Shown here: positions 1-11,064 of the stretch, one piece after another
Position numbering within the stretch: the first letter of the stretch is position 1
Layout of the letters: each line of letters begins with the position of its first letter
NCBI GenBank assembly: GCA_001931905.2
Contig: MSJI02000178.1
Coordinates: forward strand, 1 to 64,000
DNA length: 64,000 nt
Direction: 5' to 3'
From: Cladosporium sp. IMV 00045
Lineage: Eukaryota > Ascomycota > Dothideomycetes > Cladosporiales > Cladosporiaceae
The notes under the pieces: generated by a model
Database searches by the model: none
What the model saw: the letters and a program-made list of their open reading frames with translations, nothing else
What the model was told of the DNA's origin: nothing
Program-made: the position numbers and the translations under genes

Positions 1-333
1 TTTACTAATAGGAGGGTAGGAAGTCGGAGTCGAGCTTAGGCGGAAGCGGGAGTTACGGATTTCTTCGGCGAGTTCTCTCGTTAACGCGAGAGTAATAGGG
101 ACTCCCGACTTCGATAATCGAGTAATAGACTTTAGGAGAGCCTCTTCTTCGGCCGTCGAGAGTATCTTTTGCGATTCGTGCGATTTAGAGCGAGAAGTTC
201 GGTTAGAGAGCCGCGAAGCGAGAGAAGAAGGAGGGATATTAAACGCGTAAGCGCACTTTCGAATCGAGGTATATTCGCTATTTCGGTAGGCCGTTAGGGC
301 CGTAGTAAGCGTATCTTCGGTATAGGTAGGCAT
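1..333 (-). CDS. Pogo/Fot1-type transposase, N-terminal part (partial at window edge)
   Basis: The start codon is at 333 and the frame stays open for 111 codons to the edge of the window, with no stop. The protein begins MPTYTEDTLTTALTAYRN and carries a psq-type helix-turn-helix (about residues 8-50) followed by the start of a CENP-B-type DNA-binding domain, including a run like LSTAEEEALLKSITRL. That is the usual order in fungal pogo/Fot1 transposases, where these domains bind the inverted repeats and a DDE domain follows. The same segment in the element at 45.4-47.9 kb contains stops, so this copy is much less damaged. Whether the whole transposase is intact cannot be seen from this window. 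Confidence 0.8.
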   Translation of the reverse strand, partial: MPTYTEDTLTTALTAYRNSEYTSIRKCAYAFNIPPSSLASRLSNRTSRSKSHESQKILSTAEEEALLKSITRLSKSGVPITLALTRELAEEIRNSRFRLSSTPTSYPPISK

Positions 334-442
334 AAGAAAGGAATAAGAAGAAAGGACACGTAAAAATCGAATAATAACGCGAGATAAGCGCGCGGGACTG
401 TCCCGCTTCTAGTACTGTCCCGCTTCCCCTACCGTAACGTTA
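1..442 (-). mobile_element. Terminus of a pogo/Fot1-like DNA transposon, cut by the window edge
   Basis: One end of a Tc1/pogo-type element. Its last base is about 440, followed by a TA (441-442) that fits a TA target duplication. The terminal 50 bases read inward on the minus strand as ACGTTACGGTAGGGGAAGCG and then repeat the motif GAAGCGGGACAG, so the inverted repeat contains a tandem subrepeat. The rest of the element and its other end lie before base 1. The strip 1-330 aligns base for base with 47430-47762 of the second element in the window, the differences being mostly C/T and G/A transitions. The insertion lies 14 bp inside an intron of the MFS gene that follows. Confidence 0.85.
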
Positions 443-456
443 TGTCAGCAACTTAC

Positions 457-1347
457 GAACACCCAACGCCAACCCTGGCCAATGTTGATGAAACCCGTGA
501 TGATCGGGGCAATGCCGTTGCTATAGCCGAGAGCAAGAGCATACACAGCCATGTATCGTCCTCTCTCGTGCGAAAAAAACTAGGCCGTGTCAGTTGAAGA
601 GCCCTATATGTCAGTGCTGGACTCTCACAAGGGCTACCCACAACGTCCGAAATTGATATCTCGCCTAAAGACTCTAAAGGAGCTCCAAAGAATCCTTGTA
701 GGATTTTGGCTGCAATCCATTGGCCATTGCTCGTTGTGTAAGGTTGCCATACCATGACGGCCTTATATCATCGTCAATAATCGAAAAACAACGTAGACCA
801 CACTTGAATAACATACGCAGGTTCCGAGGAGGGTCACCAGATATACTGGTCTTTTTCCATATTGGAGGGCGATCGCCTGCCAGGGAATGCAACCCCAGCC
901 AAGTAGAAGAAACTGTACTGGATTAGAGCTGTCGTCGTTTGACGGGTTTAGAAATTTCCCACCATGTAGCCTGTCCCTGCGTTCAAGTCTGCGATGCTGA
1001 GCCCAGTCGTATCAGACAGCGGGGACAAAACAGAGTATAGTGACGAACAACTTATGCCAATTACAAGCACATATCTATCAGAAGTCAGTTGATCGTCGAC
1101 GACATTTCCCCGCTGATCGTAATCCTTACAGAGCCATGCAAAAGGCAGACAAGTTTTTTCGTCGAGCAGACCAGTTTAAAGGGTCGTTCGGGTCATCTGA
1201 AGGCGTTGGAACAAGAACAACATCTTTATTCGAGCCTCGGGCATGCTTTGCTTGACTTCGATGTGATTCGTCAACCAAGAAAACGGTACCGGGTACACGT
1301 TCTAGATCTGCGTGTTCTGGATCCGTATGCGCATTGGGGAGAGTCAT
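457..1347 (-). CDS. MFS transporter, 5' exons; gene interrupted by a transposon
   Basis: N-terminal part of a drug/polyamine-type major facilitator. Proposed exons: 1347-1130, 1050-963, 912-817, 761-642 and 579-457, together 215 codons in frame. Visible family signatures are a cytosolic leader ending DPNDPLNWSARRK, then LNAGTGYM, ALQYGKRPVYL, SNGQWIAAKILQGFFGAP and the motif-A-like loop FFSHERGRYMAVYAL, then GFINIGQGWRWVF. A donor GTAAGT follows at 456, and the transposon starts 14 bp later. The remaining transmembrane half lies beyond the element, outside the window. The first helix looks short with the splice sites I chose (exon 2 start uncertain), so this exon boundary is the weakest. It is transcribed away from the dimethylformamidase-like gene, with which it shares a promoter region. 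The insertion may abolish it or only enlarge an intron. Confidence 0.72.
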
Positions 1348-2078
1348 CGTGATAGAAGTGTATGGTCTATGAGATCAAACTTGTGGTCCTTTGATCGACC
1401 ATGCCGAAGGAAAGAGGCTTTTATGTAGAATGATTTGGCGTGGCTACGGCGCTAAGAAGAGGTGACCCCATGCCCCGTACGTTTCCCCAGACCAAACCCC
1501 TCATTTCCCATTTCCCCATGGAGCAGTCTCGATTGATAGAGCCACTTCGTCATCATCCCCGTTCGAACACCTACTTGCTTCAAGTGGCAACGCTGATTCA
1601 GGCAAGACAAATTGCAAACAGATTTGCGGTCCAGTCGGCTAAGCATAGCGCGTGATAAGGCGAAATGGCTATCATTCGTGGGGCCTTATCTAGCGACGGG
1701 ATGATGTATAAGCCCCATGCGGTATCACCTTGCCTTGGCCTACCCCATACTTCTCTGCTGAAAGTGATTTCCAGGCCGCCAAACCCTTGGCCATTACCCT
1801 ATAGGAAGTTTAATTTCTTGGTCACACCAATTTGGTAAGACTTGATCGACAAACGACTTGCACTCGACGGCTTGCCGGGTGTATCAATGTCACCTACCGG
1901 AAATGGTAGTATGCTTTGCTCTCACTTCCTGACTACGTTGCCATAGTGGATGGATTCACCACAGGTGTCAACATAAAGCCCAACGTTCATGCTGCATCCA
2001 TGATCAAACTTCAGCATAACATCTGCTTTCATCTATTGACTCGATACTAGAATACTCTTTGAGAAAGGCACCTACACG
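1348..2078. promoter_or_regulatory. Divergent promoter region between the MFS and dimethylformamidase-like genes
   Basis: 731 bp between two divergent start codons. Only short reading frames are present and none resembles a known protein. No repeat, tRNA or RIP signature was seen. Confidence 0.4.
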
Positions 2079-4461
2079 ATGAGCTACACCAAGTTACCAG
2101 TTGAGATGAGACCTCTCCTCGCCCCAGCAGAGCCTGAGATCATCGGTTACGTCGACCCATGGATCGTTTCTCCAGGCGAAACGGCGGATTTGAAGGTACT
2201 TTACCTCCTCATGTGCACCTGCTTCACTCATCACTGACTGCCTGTAAAAACCTAGGTCTCGGCAACATGCTCAAAGTATAGATATCGGATGAAACGTCTT
2301 TTGCAGGGACTGGAAGTCAAAGACGCACCTCCAGTCTTCCAAGAAGACGTTCCAGATGGACCGCACGGCGAGGGAATCGGTCGCTATCAAGCGTCTTACC
2401 CGGGTTCCTATGCCATTGTCAATTCATGGATGGCGCACCCACTTCTGAGAGAGGCCAATGGGCTCGAAGTAAGCTTTGTAGCATCCCCATGGATGCTGAG
2501 TGCCCCATACTTTCAGTCAATGGTGTCGACACTTGACGTCCCATCTAAATCGGGATTCCTTGTTGGTCTTGGGACCAATAATGCTCTGGAAGTCTGGATA
2601 GGGAACGGAAGCGCAATCGAGGTAGTTATGGTGCCGTTCCAAGTGCGTCAAGCCAAATGGCATGCCATCGTCGTCACTATCGATGGGCAGGCCGTAAGAG
2701 TCACGACAGAGCATAAAGTTCAAGGCCTGGAAAAGGCTCCCGAACTTTTTTCCTTCGATGCAAGACTAGAAATGAAGCCACTGCTACAATCCCCCACGCC
2801 ACTGTTTTTTGCAGCAACTGAGGCAGCCTCACCAACGGTCCAGGCGCCGATGCCGACCCATTTCTTCAACGGTCGACTTGAGGCTCCAAACATCAAGGCA
2901 TTGGGCAAAAACACTTGGACAGTTGCCAAATACGACTTTTCGGTCGACATTTCGAGTGACATGATCTACGACATCTCAGGGTCAGGGCTCCATGGAAGCT
3001 TGATAAACCATCCGACGAGGGCAGTCAGAGGCCACGATTGGGACGTGAAGTCGATCGGAACGGATTGGACCACAGCTAAGTATGGATATGGCGCAATTCA
3101 CTTCCATGATGACGATCTAGACGATGCAGCTTGGGCAACAGACCTTCAATTCACCGTGCCATCGCATCTTCGCTCGGGTGTGTACGGCATCGAGGTTCAA
3201 GACACAGACTCCAGCTTGAAGGAGATCGTTCCTTTCTTTGTTCGCCCGAAGGGAAGGAGGCCGCAAGCCAAGGCTGCATTCATCTTTTCCACCTTTACCT
3301 ACCTGGCATACGCCAATGAGCACATGTACGACGATACCAAATCCACACACATCTCCTTTCCAGAGGGTGTGCAATTGCTCTCGTCGAAAAACTACGAACG
3401 CATGCTGCGACGCACAGACCTTGGCCTGGCAATTTACGACCTTCATAGCGACGGATCTGGAGTAGTATACAGCTCGGCCAAACGACCGATTCTGAATATG
3501 CGTCCCGACTATGTCCATTGGGGATTCGAACGACCACGCGAGTTCTCTGCAGATCTGCTTATGGTTGGCTTTCTCGAAAGACTATTCGGTGATGGATATG
3601 ATATTCTCACCGACCATGACCTGCACCTCCGCGGCTCTTCGGCCTTGATTGGGTATGACTGTGTGATTGCGGGCTCTCACCCGGAATATCCTTCTTTGGA
3701 GTCACTCAACGCGTACGAGGACTTTGCAAAGCGGGGCGGTAATATAATGTACACTGGAGGCAACGGGTTCTACGTGAGTCCCTCGGATTTGAAGTACAGT
3801 AGACTATGAACTGACACATACATCACAGTGGAAATCGGTGACGGATCCCAAACGCCCGCATCGCATGGAAGTTCGACGCGCAGACGTAGGCGCGCGGACT
3901 CACGAGAATCCGGCCGGCGAACGGTTCCACTCCCTGAACGGCGAACTTGGAGGTCTGTGGCGCTCTCTTGGGCGTGCTCCTAACTACATCTTCGGGATTG
4001 GAAGTTGTGCCTCAGGCAAAGGCCCGGGCAGACCCTTCATACCACAGGAAGAGTCTCTCAAGAATCCAGACCTCCAATGGTTCTGGGAGGGGCTCAAGCC
4101 TTCGAGTCTCTCACTTCTCGGCGAGAAGGGTTTGGGATTGTCAGGCGGTGCCAGCGGCGATGAGCTCGATCGCATGGACTTCTCCATTGGAACCCCCCGA
4201 AACGCCATCTTGTTGGCGAGGAGTCAGCGGCACGATGATCACTTCATGTTGTTCAACGAGGAACTCATCTTTCCGATGATTGGAACACTAGGCTCCACTT
4301 CAGAGCTCGTGAGGAGTGATCTTGTTTACTATGAGACCTCAGGCGGTGGTGCCGTGTTCAGCGTCGGCAGTATCAACTGGAACAACTCGCTTGGGTGGAA
4401 CAACTACGAGAACGATATCGCACAGGTGACAGAGAACGTCTTGCGCAAGTTCAGAAACTAG
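2079..4461 (+). CDS. N,N-dimethylformamidase-like enzyme, large-subunit type (copy 1)
   Basis: Exons 2079-2195, 2256-3773, 3829-4461; 755 aa, close to the roughly 760 aa of the bacterial dimethylformamidase large subunit. That enzyme hydrolyses N,N-dimethylformamide to dimethylamine and formate. The start gives an N-terminal GYVDPW..SPGE strand typical of the family; the middle has a lectin-like FNGRLEAP stretch; the C-terminal half has FTYLAYANE, YERMLRRTDLGLAIYD, SGVVYSSAKRPILNMRPDY and GSHPEYPS. Tyr391, Tyr433 and Glu516 are spaced like the two tyrosines and one carboxylate recalled as iron ligands in the Paracoccus enzyme (inference). Copy 2 at 40.4 kb shares the first intron position but lacks the second, which here splits GGNGFY from W. 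The bacterial small subunit is not encoded nearby. The true substrate may be another small amide. Confidence 0.85.
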
Positions 4462-5087
4462 AGTGAGAGAAGAGCGGCCACGGCCCCATTTTCTATATTG
4501 AGCTATCATGTTTTAATCTCGGAAGAACACTTCTCAAAGCCTGATACTCCTTTACAAACGCATTCTACTAGCCATTCCTCCCTTATGTGTCGATGGTATG
4601 ATGTCCGCAACGCAGTATTTTGCCACACAGCGCTGTATCCGGTCAACGCTTATGCAGGGCGAATAGAGTCTTCCCTCCAAATACCCACGCTCGCACCGGT
4701 CACATATTGTCCTGTCACTCCATTGATCTGTGATCAGCGCAAGAGAGGGAAGTGACCGAGGAAAAGGTACTGTCTGTGTTCAAGGCACTTCTTACAGTCG
4801 AACAAAGACAGCGTGGGCTACGATCTCAAAGGTCACTTCGATGCAGCAGGCCGGACAAAACCGTTTCTTCCCGCAAGGACCTCCAATCTCGCTCATTCTG
4901 GCCCTAATATTACACAGAAGGATTCCGAGGACACTAGTATTTGCATCGATAGAGTGGCGCGAGCTACCATGCATGACTTTTTCTTAGGATGGACGAATTT
5001 GAGAGCAAAGGGAACCGAAGGGCATGTTGTGTCATGGAATCTTACGCACGTTTCGTAAAGATATCACGGGAAGACTCATCCCTGTGG
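4462..5087. other. Convergent intergenic region
   Basis: 626 bp between the 3' ends of the dimethylformamidase-like and ARMT1-like genes. Several overlapping short frames, none recognisable; I see nothing else in it. Confidence 0.4.
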
Positions 5088-6716
5088 CTATGTGCTACCG
5101 CCATCGGAGAACTGTGCAACAGCCCATTGCCCATCCCAGGCCCACTGCCTTCCTGCAAAAGTATCACCGGGCGTTGTCTGTTCGCGCAGCAATTCATCCT
5201 TCCCTTCCGGCAAGCCAACAACAACGTCTGACTTGCAAGTCCGCAGCGCCAGTACTTGAACGCCCGAATTGACGCCCAAGCATCCTATGGCTTCGGATAA
5301 TGGAACAGAGGAATTCCATCGGGCATCCGCGGTCAGCTTCCGATAGTTCAAATCACCTTTGAAGAGAACCAGTTGCGAGCCGCGTAGATGCTCATAGAGT
5401 TCCGGTGCGACGGTTTTCAACTCCCAGAATGAACACTCGCGCGTCCAGAATTCACAAGATCGTAGGACGATTTGTTTGCTTTCCAGGTAACCATGCAATT
5501 CTTGTCCGAGCGCCTGCATGGCTTTGGTGTTTTCTGGTGGGAAGACACCCTTCTCAGCATCCGTTGCCTTTGGTGGTGAACACTGAGGGAAGAAGGATTC
5601 GGGATCGGTGATGGATGCGATCAAATCGAAAAAGTCCCGCTCTGTGACGTCTGATACGAACCAGGGCATATCTTTTGGATGGAAGACGATTGTTTTCGCT
5701 AGACCAGCCCGGATCAAGAAGGCTGCCAATATGAGATCTGTGAAAAGCTCAAAACCAGCATTGTCCAGTACGATATCCACCCTGGAGCAACTGGCACCAT
5801 TCGCCCGCACTTTCACGAGGTGTTCGTGGACTGCCTTCAAATCGTCCACGAGGATGATGTCCGACTTGGATCCGGATTCAACCTGGAGGTTCTGGATGTC
5901 TTCGCTGCTCATATCTGGATGCAGGGATAAATCGGTGGCATTTCCCCAGAGGCAAGTGTGGAAAGTTTGCATGAACAGCGCTTCGACCGCAGCTAGGTCA
6001 GTCCCTGAGGCTGAGCCGAGAATGTCTCCCATCTGGCAATGTCTTCTTGCAAGCGCTGCCATGGCATCTACAGAAGAGCGTAGAGCGGACAACTTTTGCT
6101 GTCGAAAGACATCGTAGGTTCGCCAGTACAAGGAGCGCCTGAACAGTGACGCTACATGTCTTGCAAGCGAAATCAGCACGGCTTGCGGGCTCTGGATCTT
6201 TCCCGTGACCTACCTGTACAGAAAGCACTCAGAGAACAGCCAGAGGGTATCAAGCCACGTTGAATGGCCAAGCTGTGCAACTCTATCATTGTAGGCTGCG
6301 ATATCAGTGCCGCCATCGGAAGCTATTGGCCTTTCAAACAGTCAGTGGAGATCCCTCGACGGCATGAATGTTCAATCCAGACGTACCTCAGTTCTGCATT
6401 CTCTAGCAAATCTTGTCTCAGTGCTGCAAAAGCCTGTGCCAGTTGTACTCCCTCTGCTTGTTTCGCTGGAGACTCTGCCTGTGCGACATCGACGTTGAGC
6501 TGTTCTAATGCACCTGACTTTTGTATAAATGTGTCAGAGAATTGTTGCGCGGATAGTGCACAAGGAATGACAGACCAGAATCTTAGGCGTGCGTTCCCTT
6601 GCGGATGGGAATGCAAACGAGTCCGTATCGCTCGTGAGATACGCCGCTGCAGCTGCAAGGCATTAGCGGTGGCAACGACGAGGATCGAGGAGAAACGCAC
6701 GAGCGCTCGAGTACAT
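5088..6716 (-). CDS. ARMT1-like damage-control phosphatase (DUF89 family)
   Basis: Five exons: 6716-6701, 6646-6576, 6517-6387, 6330-6214, 6159-5088; 468 aa, like yeast YMR027W (470) and human ARMT1 (441). The start was chosen because it alone leads in frame into AYLTSDTDSFAFPSARERTP, the conserved N-terminus of the family. Then come DGGTDIAAYN, WLFSECFLYR, the core RVDIVLDNAGFELFTDLILA with its metal-binding Asp-Asn, and VFHPKDMPWFVSDV. The C-terminus has LFKGDLNYRKL and ALRTCKSDVVVGLPEGK, also diagnostic. Family members are metal-dependent phosphatases acting on damaged or over-phosphorylated sugars (fructose-1-phosphate in yeast); the human protein was also reported as a protein carboxyl methyltransferase. 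Its link to the amine cluster is not obvious; it could be a bystander. Exon 2 could instead start at 6652, adding two residues. Confidence 0.85.
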
Positions 6717-7440
6717 GTAGCTCGTGATCGTCATCGAAAGGACCGATCCTCCTACGACTGGCAGGGTTGGTAGGCAGGTTCAATCTGGTCGAGTGATTCT
6801 AACTATGGGTAAGCCACGGCCATGGACTTGCAGCCAGGCTTCAACCCACATATAGTTACCTTATGGATCGGGATCAACTTTCGACTTTTTTCTTTCCAAC
6901 TCATCAACACGCTGCAACAGTTTCCTTTTTCGTCACTCTTCCCAGCTCTATCACCCCACATGGTGGATGTTGGCTGTTTACAGAGAGGACCCACCTGCTT
7001 TGACAGAGGCGGCCAAAGCGGCTTGCACGACGACAGAATCACCCCGCCAGCTGCGGGAAGTCCCACTCGGCAAGTCTCAGAACAGCATCAGAGCGAACAT
7101 GAAGCTACATGTACATGTATCCCTACATGTGGGGTCGTCGGCGATCATTCGTGACGCCACACCCACGACGGAAATGACCCCCCACCACAACGACCCGCCC
7201 CCACCGCTGGCCCTCCTTCCTAAAATGGGCTTACCGTATTAGCTGGTGTCCACAGGTGACAACACCATGTTCTCTACGGAGGTATCGCAGTGCGTTGACG
7301 ATATAAGTCTTCGTCCTTGTTGCGGAACGAGTCCGATCTTTTCCACTCACCTGTCATCGTATCCTGCAACCTCTCAATCTCCCCTGAAACGACCTGTTTG
7401 CCCTCCTGTCGAACGACCTTCTCGCACACACACCACCACC
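6717..7440. promoter_or_regulatory. Divergent promoter between the ARMT1-like and SDR genes
   Basis: 724 bp. It holds three ACATGT palindromes within 7106-7131, a C-rich stretch around 7177-7205, and a TATAAG at about 7302, some 140 bp before the SDR start, followed by a pyrimidine-rich leader (7320-7440). No coding sequence was recognised. Confidence 0.45.
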
Positions 7441-8393
7441 ATGCCTGATTTCAGCGGCTTGTCTTTGAAGGGCAAAACCGCCATCGTCACGGGAGCTTCT
7501 CGGTATGCGACTTGTGAAGCATTGGGACCTCCGACTCTGCTGACGAAAATATTGCAGTGGCCTTGGTGCCGGCATTGCCGTCCTGCTTGCCAAACGGGGC
7601 GCAAACATCGTCGTGAACTACGTGTCGGAAGGCAGCGCCCAGCGTGCCCAGCAAGTGGTCGACGATGTCAAGAAAATCGGAACGAAAGCCATCCTGTGCA
7701 AAGCCAACGTGAGCAACCTTGATGAGATCCCACTCCTCATCAACGCGGCTTTGGAGATCTCCGAGACTGGGAAGATCGAGATTCTCATTCACAAGTATGC
7801 GCAAAACCAAAGCGTTGCTGCAGCTGAGATGTACTAATGCAATGTTTCCAGCGCTGCCCAAGGCAACGAGGCAAACCTCGTCAACACCACGCCCGAGTTC
7901 TACCAAACCCACTTCGACTGCAACGTCCGCGGTCCCATTTTCTTGACCAAGGCTGCTGAGCCTCATCTTCCTAAGGGCGGCCGCATTGTCTTCATCTCTT
8001 CCGCTGGTGCCCGTCTCGGTGTTGCTGGTCAAACCGTGTATGCCGCAACCAAGGCCGCCGACGAAGCCCTCGTGCGCGTCTGGGCTAAGGAGCTTGGTCA
8101 ATCGCATGGCATTACGGTCAACTGCGTGAACCCCGGCCCCATCGCTACTGGTGAGCGCATTTCATGCTGTCTCTAATCAGGAAACACATGCTGACATCGC
8201 TGTTCTAGATCAATGGTTCCAGAGTGACGAGCAATTCCTCAAGGACATGCAGCCCATGATCGAATCCACACCCGCCGCTGCACGTGTTGGCGAGGTTGAC
8301 GATATTGCGCCGCTGGTGGCTTTCCTCTGCAGTGACGATGCCAGATGGACCACGGGTGCATGCCTCTCCGCGAACGGTGGTTTGTACAACTAG
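7441..8393 (+). CDS. Short-chain dehydrogenase/reductase (copy 1, intact)
   Basis: Exons 7441-7502, 7558-7794, 7852-8150, 8209-8393; 260 aa, the usual length of a classical SDR. It would oxidise or reduce a carbonyl/alcohol with NAD(P)H. Visible motifs: the Rossmann glycine motif TGASRGLGAGIA (from residue 17), the N-N-A-G equivalent read across the intron as HNAAQ, the catalytic serine in FISSAGAR, and Tyr163-x3-Lys167 in VYAATK. The C-terminus RWTTGACLSANGGLYN is typical of fungal members. The start context CACCACCATGCC is good. A second copy lies at 48.3 kb and shares the first intron position and phase but has lost this C-terminal end. The next genes on the same strand are the acetyltransferase and the alpha/beta-hydrolase. 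The substrate is unknown. Confidence 0.9.
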
Positions 8394-9325
8394 AATAGGA
8401 CGAGGTCTTTAGTGTAGACACCATCTGATGAATTGGACGACGCATTCTCCTCATCCCGATGTGCATTGGCAAACTCTTTCCCTGAGACCCTCTGACTTTA
8501 CCTGAATTCATGCTTGCCGAGACGGTCAGTTGTTACCTATAAACATCCTCCGCATGCAGTCTTTTCTTTATATCGGCAGAAACCCACATTTCGACGATAT
8601 CTCCGCCTCGGGGCTACTCTTGGGATTCATGATCGACCGAAGTCTGCATCCGTGCAAGCTTATCTCTCCTGGCATAGACCAGTATCAAATATAGCCAAGC
8701 CAGTATAGGTACTTTGTCCTTCGCATCGCCTGGCGACCCACCAAGCAGGAGGCTATGGGCTCAATGGAGTGAACTTGCTACTGATCATGCAATCTAAATG
8801 ACTGAATTGCTGTTTGAGCCTATCTATGCGTCTGGCTGCGAATGAGTAAGCGTACCCGCCGTTATTTAGGGGTCCTCTAATGGTTGTGCATAGGACCGTG
8901 ATGACCACTTGTCGGTTGCTACCTGTGTTGTAGGAAGGGCTGTACTGCCTGTACATCATAGTCATGCGGATGACACGGCCTGGACTTGGCTAACTCTCGC
9001 CACGAAGGTGGTGAGCGTGGTTGTCTAATCACATAAACTTGCTTGGGTCGAGCTGAACGCTTGAAGTTGCAAGAATTTCTGGAATGGGAAACAGCCCCCA
9101 CCGCTGCCGCTTTCCACAAACGCGGTCCCGACAGGATGCCCCATTAGGCAAGTGACCGATGGCGGCGTAACGTCCCCCGCGGGTCAAGGTGTTTACAGTT
9201 CGTATTATTATTATAACAACATTGAAAGCTGCGCCTGCATTCTATACCCGTATGGTTTAAGGCTCTTCCTGTATCACCTGTGTTTTTGAATACCTCAGAC
9301 ATTACACAGCTACCAACACGCCGTC
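8394..9325. other. Intergenic region
   Basis: 932 bp between two plus-strand genes. It should contain the SDR terminator and the acetyltransferase promoter. No recognisable coding sequence or repeat. Confidence 0.4.
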
Positions 9326-10154
9326 ATGTCCTCCGCCGCCACCGAGAAAAACCATGAGATTGTTGAGCTTGCTCGCACTCTGGCTCACGCACCACAGTGT
9401 GAAGAGTACGAACGCATGATTTCCGGCATGCTGTAAGACAAGAAACCAAGATTTTTGGTCTATCCAAGCTGCTTATAAAGACAATCAGATATAACCCGAA
9501 CACCCCCAAGCTTCTGGAAGCCAGACACCGCTGCAGAGGCGTAGCAGCCGACTACAACAATCTGGACCCCAAATCCATCACTTACGATCAGGTCTTCGAA
9601 ACTCGTCGGCAACTTTTGCGCAAGATCGTTGGTAAAGTTGGTGATGGCACATTCATTGAGCCACCTTTCCTCCCAGACTATGGCTGTAACACGATCATCG
9701 GTTCGGACTGCTTCATCAACTTCAAGTACGCGCAAGCCCTTTAGAGAGTTCTAAAACGAAAGTCTACAGTATCACTAGCTAATATGCCTCTAGCTTCACT
9801 GTCCTCGACACTAGTCTCGTCACTCTGGGAGATCGCGTTCAGTGTGGCCCCAACGTCCACATCTACAGCGCAAGCCATGAGACAAGCGTCCTTTCGCGTA
9901 TCAAGTTTGTTGAATTCGGCCACCCTGTCTGGATTGAGGACGACTGCTGGATCGGGGGGAATGTTGTCATACTACCCGGCGTTCGCATTGGGAAGGGTTC
10001 TACAGTTGCTGCTGGCTCAGTCGTCACGAAGAGTATCCCTCCATACTCTATCGTGATGGGCGCCCCAGCTCGAGTAAGGAAGACCATCCCATCTGTTGAA
10101 GACGAGATGAATGACCCCACAAACCCATACAAGGATATGGTGAGAGATTCATAG
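9326..10154 (+). CDS. Maltose/galactoside O-acetyltransferase-type hexapeptide acetyltransferase
   Basis: Exons 9326-9432, 9489-9725, 9794-10154; 234 aa. It belongs to the left-handed beta-helix acetyltransferases (NodL/LacA/Maa group) that move an acetyl group from acetyl-CoA to a sugar or small hydroxyl/amino acceptor. The N-terminal Mac domain is seen as [20 protein letters not shown]; the hexapeptide core follows with [32 protein letters not shown] (the catalytic-type His), [17 protein letters not shown] and the loop [21 protein letters not shown]. No signal peptide or membrane segment, so probably cytosolic. It lies between the SDR and the hydrolase of block 1; block 2 has no counterpart. 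It could acetylate an amine or amino-alcohol intermediate, but only neighbourhood suggests that. Confidence 0.88.
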
Positions 10155-11064
10155 CTCTAATTGGGCAGCAGGGAACGACAGCAAGTAAAAGAAGGAAACC
10201 AAGTTCGCTTGTTTGTACAATGAGTGTTGGTGACAATGTATACATCGCTAGGTCTTAGCGACGTGCATGATCTGGTTGAATGTTGTTGAACTGTCTGAGC
10301 CATACCGGAAATTGGAGGGATGAAGATCCCGAGATGAAATGGCCTGGAATTGGTACAAAATCCAACTTTTCGACATGTCTCTGGTGAAAGACAATGATTT
10401 GAAACCCTAGTTATTCGTTATAGCGAACATTCATGACTCTTTTTCTCATCGCTGCATTCTCCCAGTATACAGACGGAAGCGGAGGTGTCGGCCGATTTCT
10501 GCTGTAGTACTATAGCTACCAGTAGCTCCTTGCGAGCATAACGTACCTCAGCTGACGGGGAAGTGGAACAGACGGTGAAATGGGTCTTTCTCAGTAGCTC
10601 TAAGCACGGATTCGGTAGATCCTATACTCGCGGGAGTTTTATCTTCTATCATGCCTGCGCGTAACACAGCCGACTAACCCATTTCACCGCCTGTTCCACT
10701 TCACCGTCAGCTACGTTACTACATAGTTTGCGAAGAATCATCCCTTTCGTATTGCATTTCAGGACCTCTTTCAAATAAGAATTGTGATACTTGCTTGAAA
10801 CTTCCTGTTTCTGCATCAGCACATTAGAATCTGCGATGGCGCGTGTACGCTGGCAATTCCACTTGCTCGAAAAGGAAAGATAAAGTTACCGCATCTAGAC
10901 AGCGGCGAGTTTTGCCCGAGCACTTCCGCACGCTTTGAATGCATGGCCAAATTTTTGAGGGACTTAGTATAACAACGTGCTCTAATCTTCGCTTCCAGAG
11001 ATTGCCAATTGAAGGAAACTCACTGTTCTCTACGCAATTCTCCATTGTTGTCCAAAATTCGAAT
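10155..11064. other. Intergenic region holding a MITE
   Basis: 910 bp between the acetyltransferase and the hydrolase. It holds the 180-bp inverted-repeat element listed separately. Apart from that and the expected hydrolase promoter I see nothing coding. Confidence 0.45.
10539..10718. repeat. 180-bp MITE with ~40-bp terminal inverted repeats, pogo-like
   Basis: The left end starts TA-ACGTACCTCAGCTGACGG and continues to 10584; the right end (10676-10718), read as its complement, starts TA-ACGTAGCTGACGGTGAAG. The two arms match over about 40 bases with a few mismatches and one 3-4-base indel. Both ends abut TA, as expected for TA target duplication. Within each arm the motif GGTGAAGTGGAACAG is followed by GGTGAAATGGG, a subrepeat layout like that of the large pogo elements, whose ends also begin TA-ACGT and repeat GAAGCGGGACAG. 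It has no coding capacity, so it is probably a non-autonomous derivative of that pogo lineage. The inner 90 bp are unique. Confidence 0.85.

Noticed and set aside
540..600. Apparent frameshift in the MFS gene between the GEISISDV and ALGYSNG segments
   Set aside because: An intron at 641-580 with acceptor CTAG restores one continuous frame (FFSHERGRYMAVYAL), so no mutation is needed.
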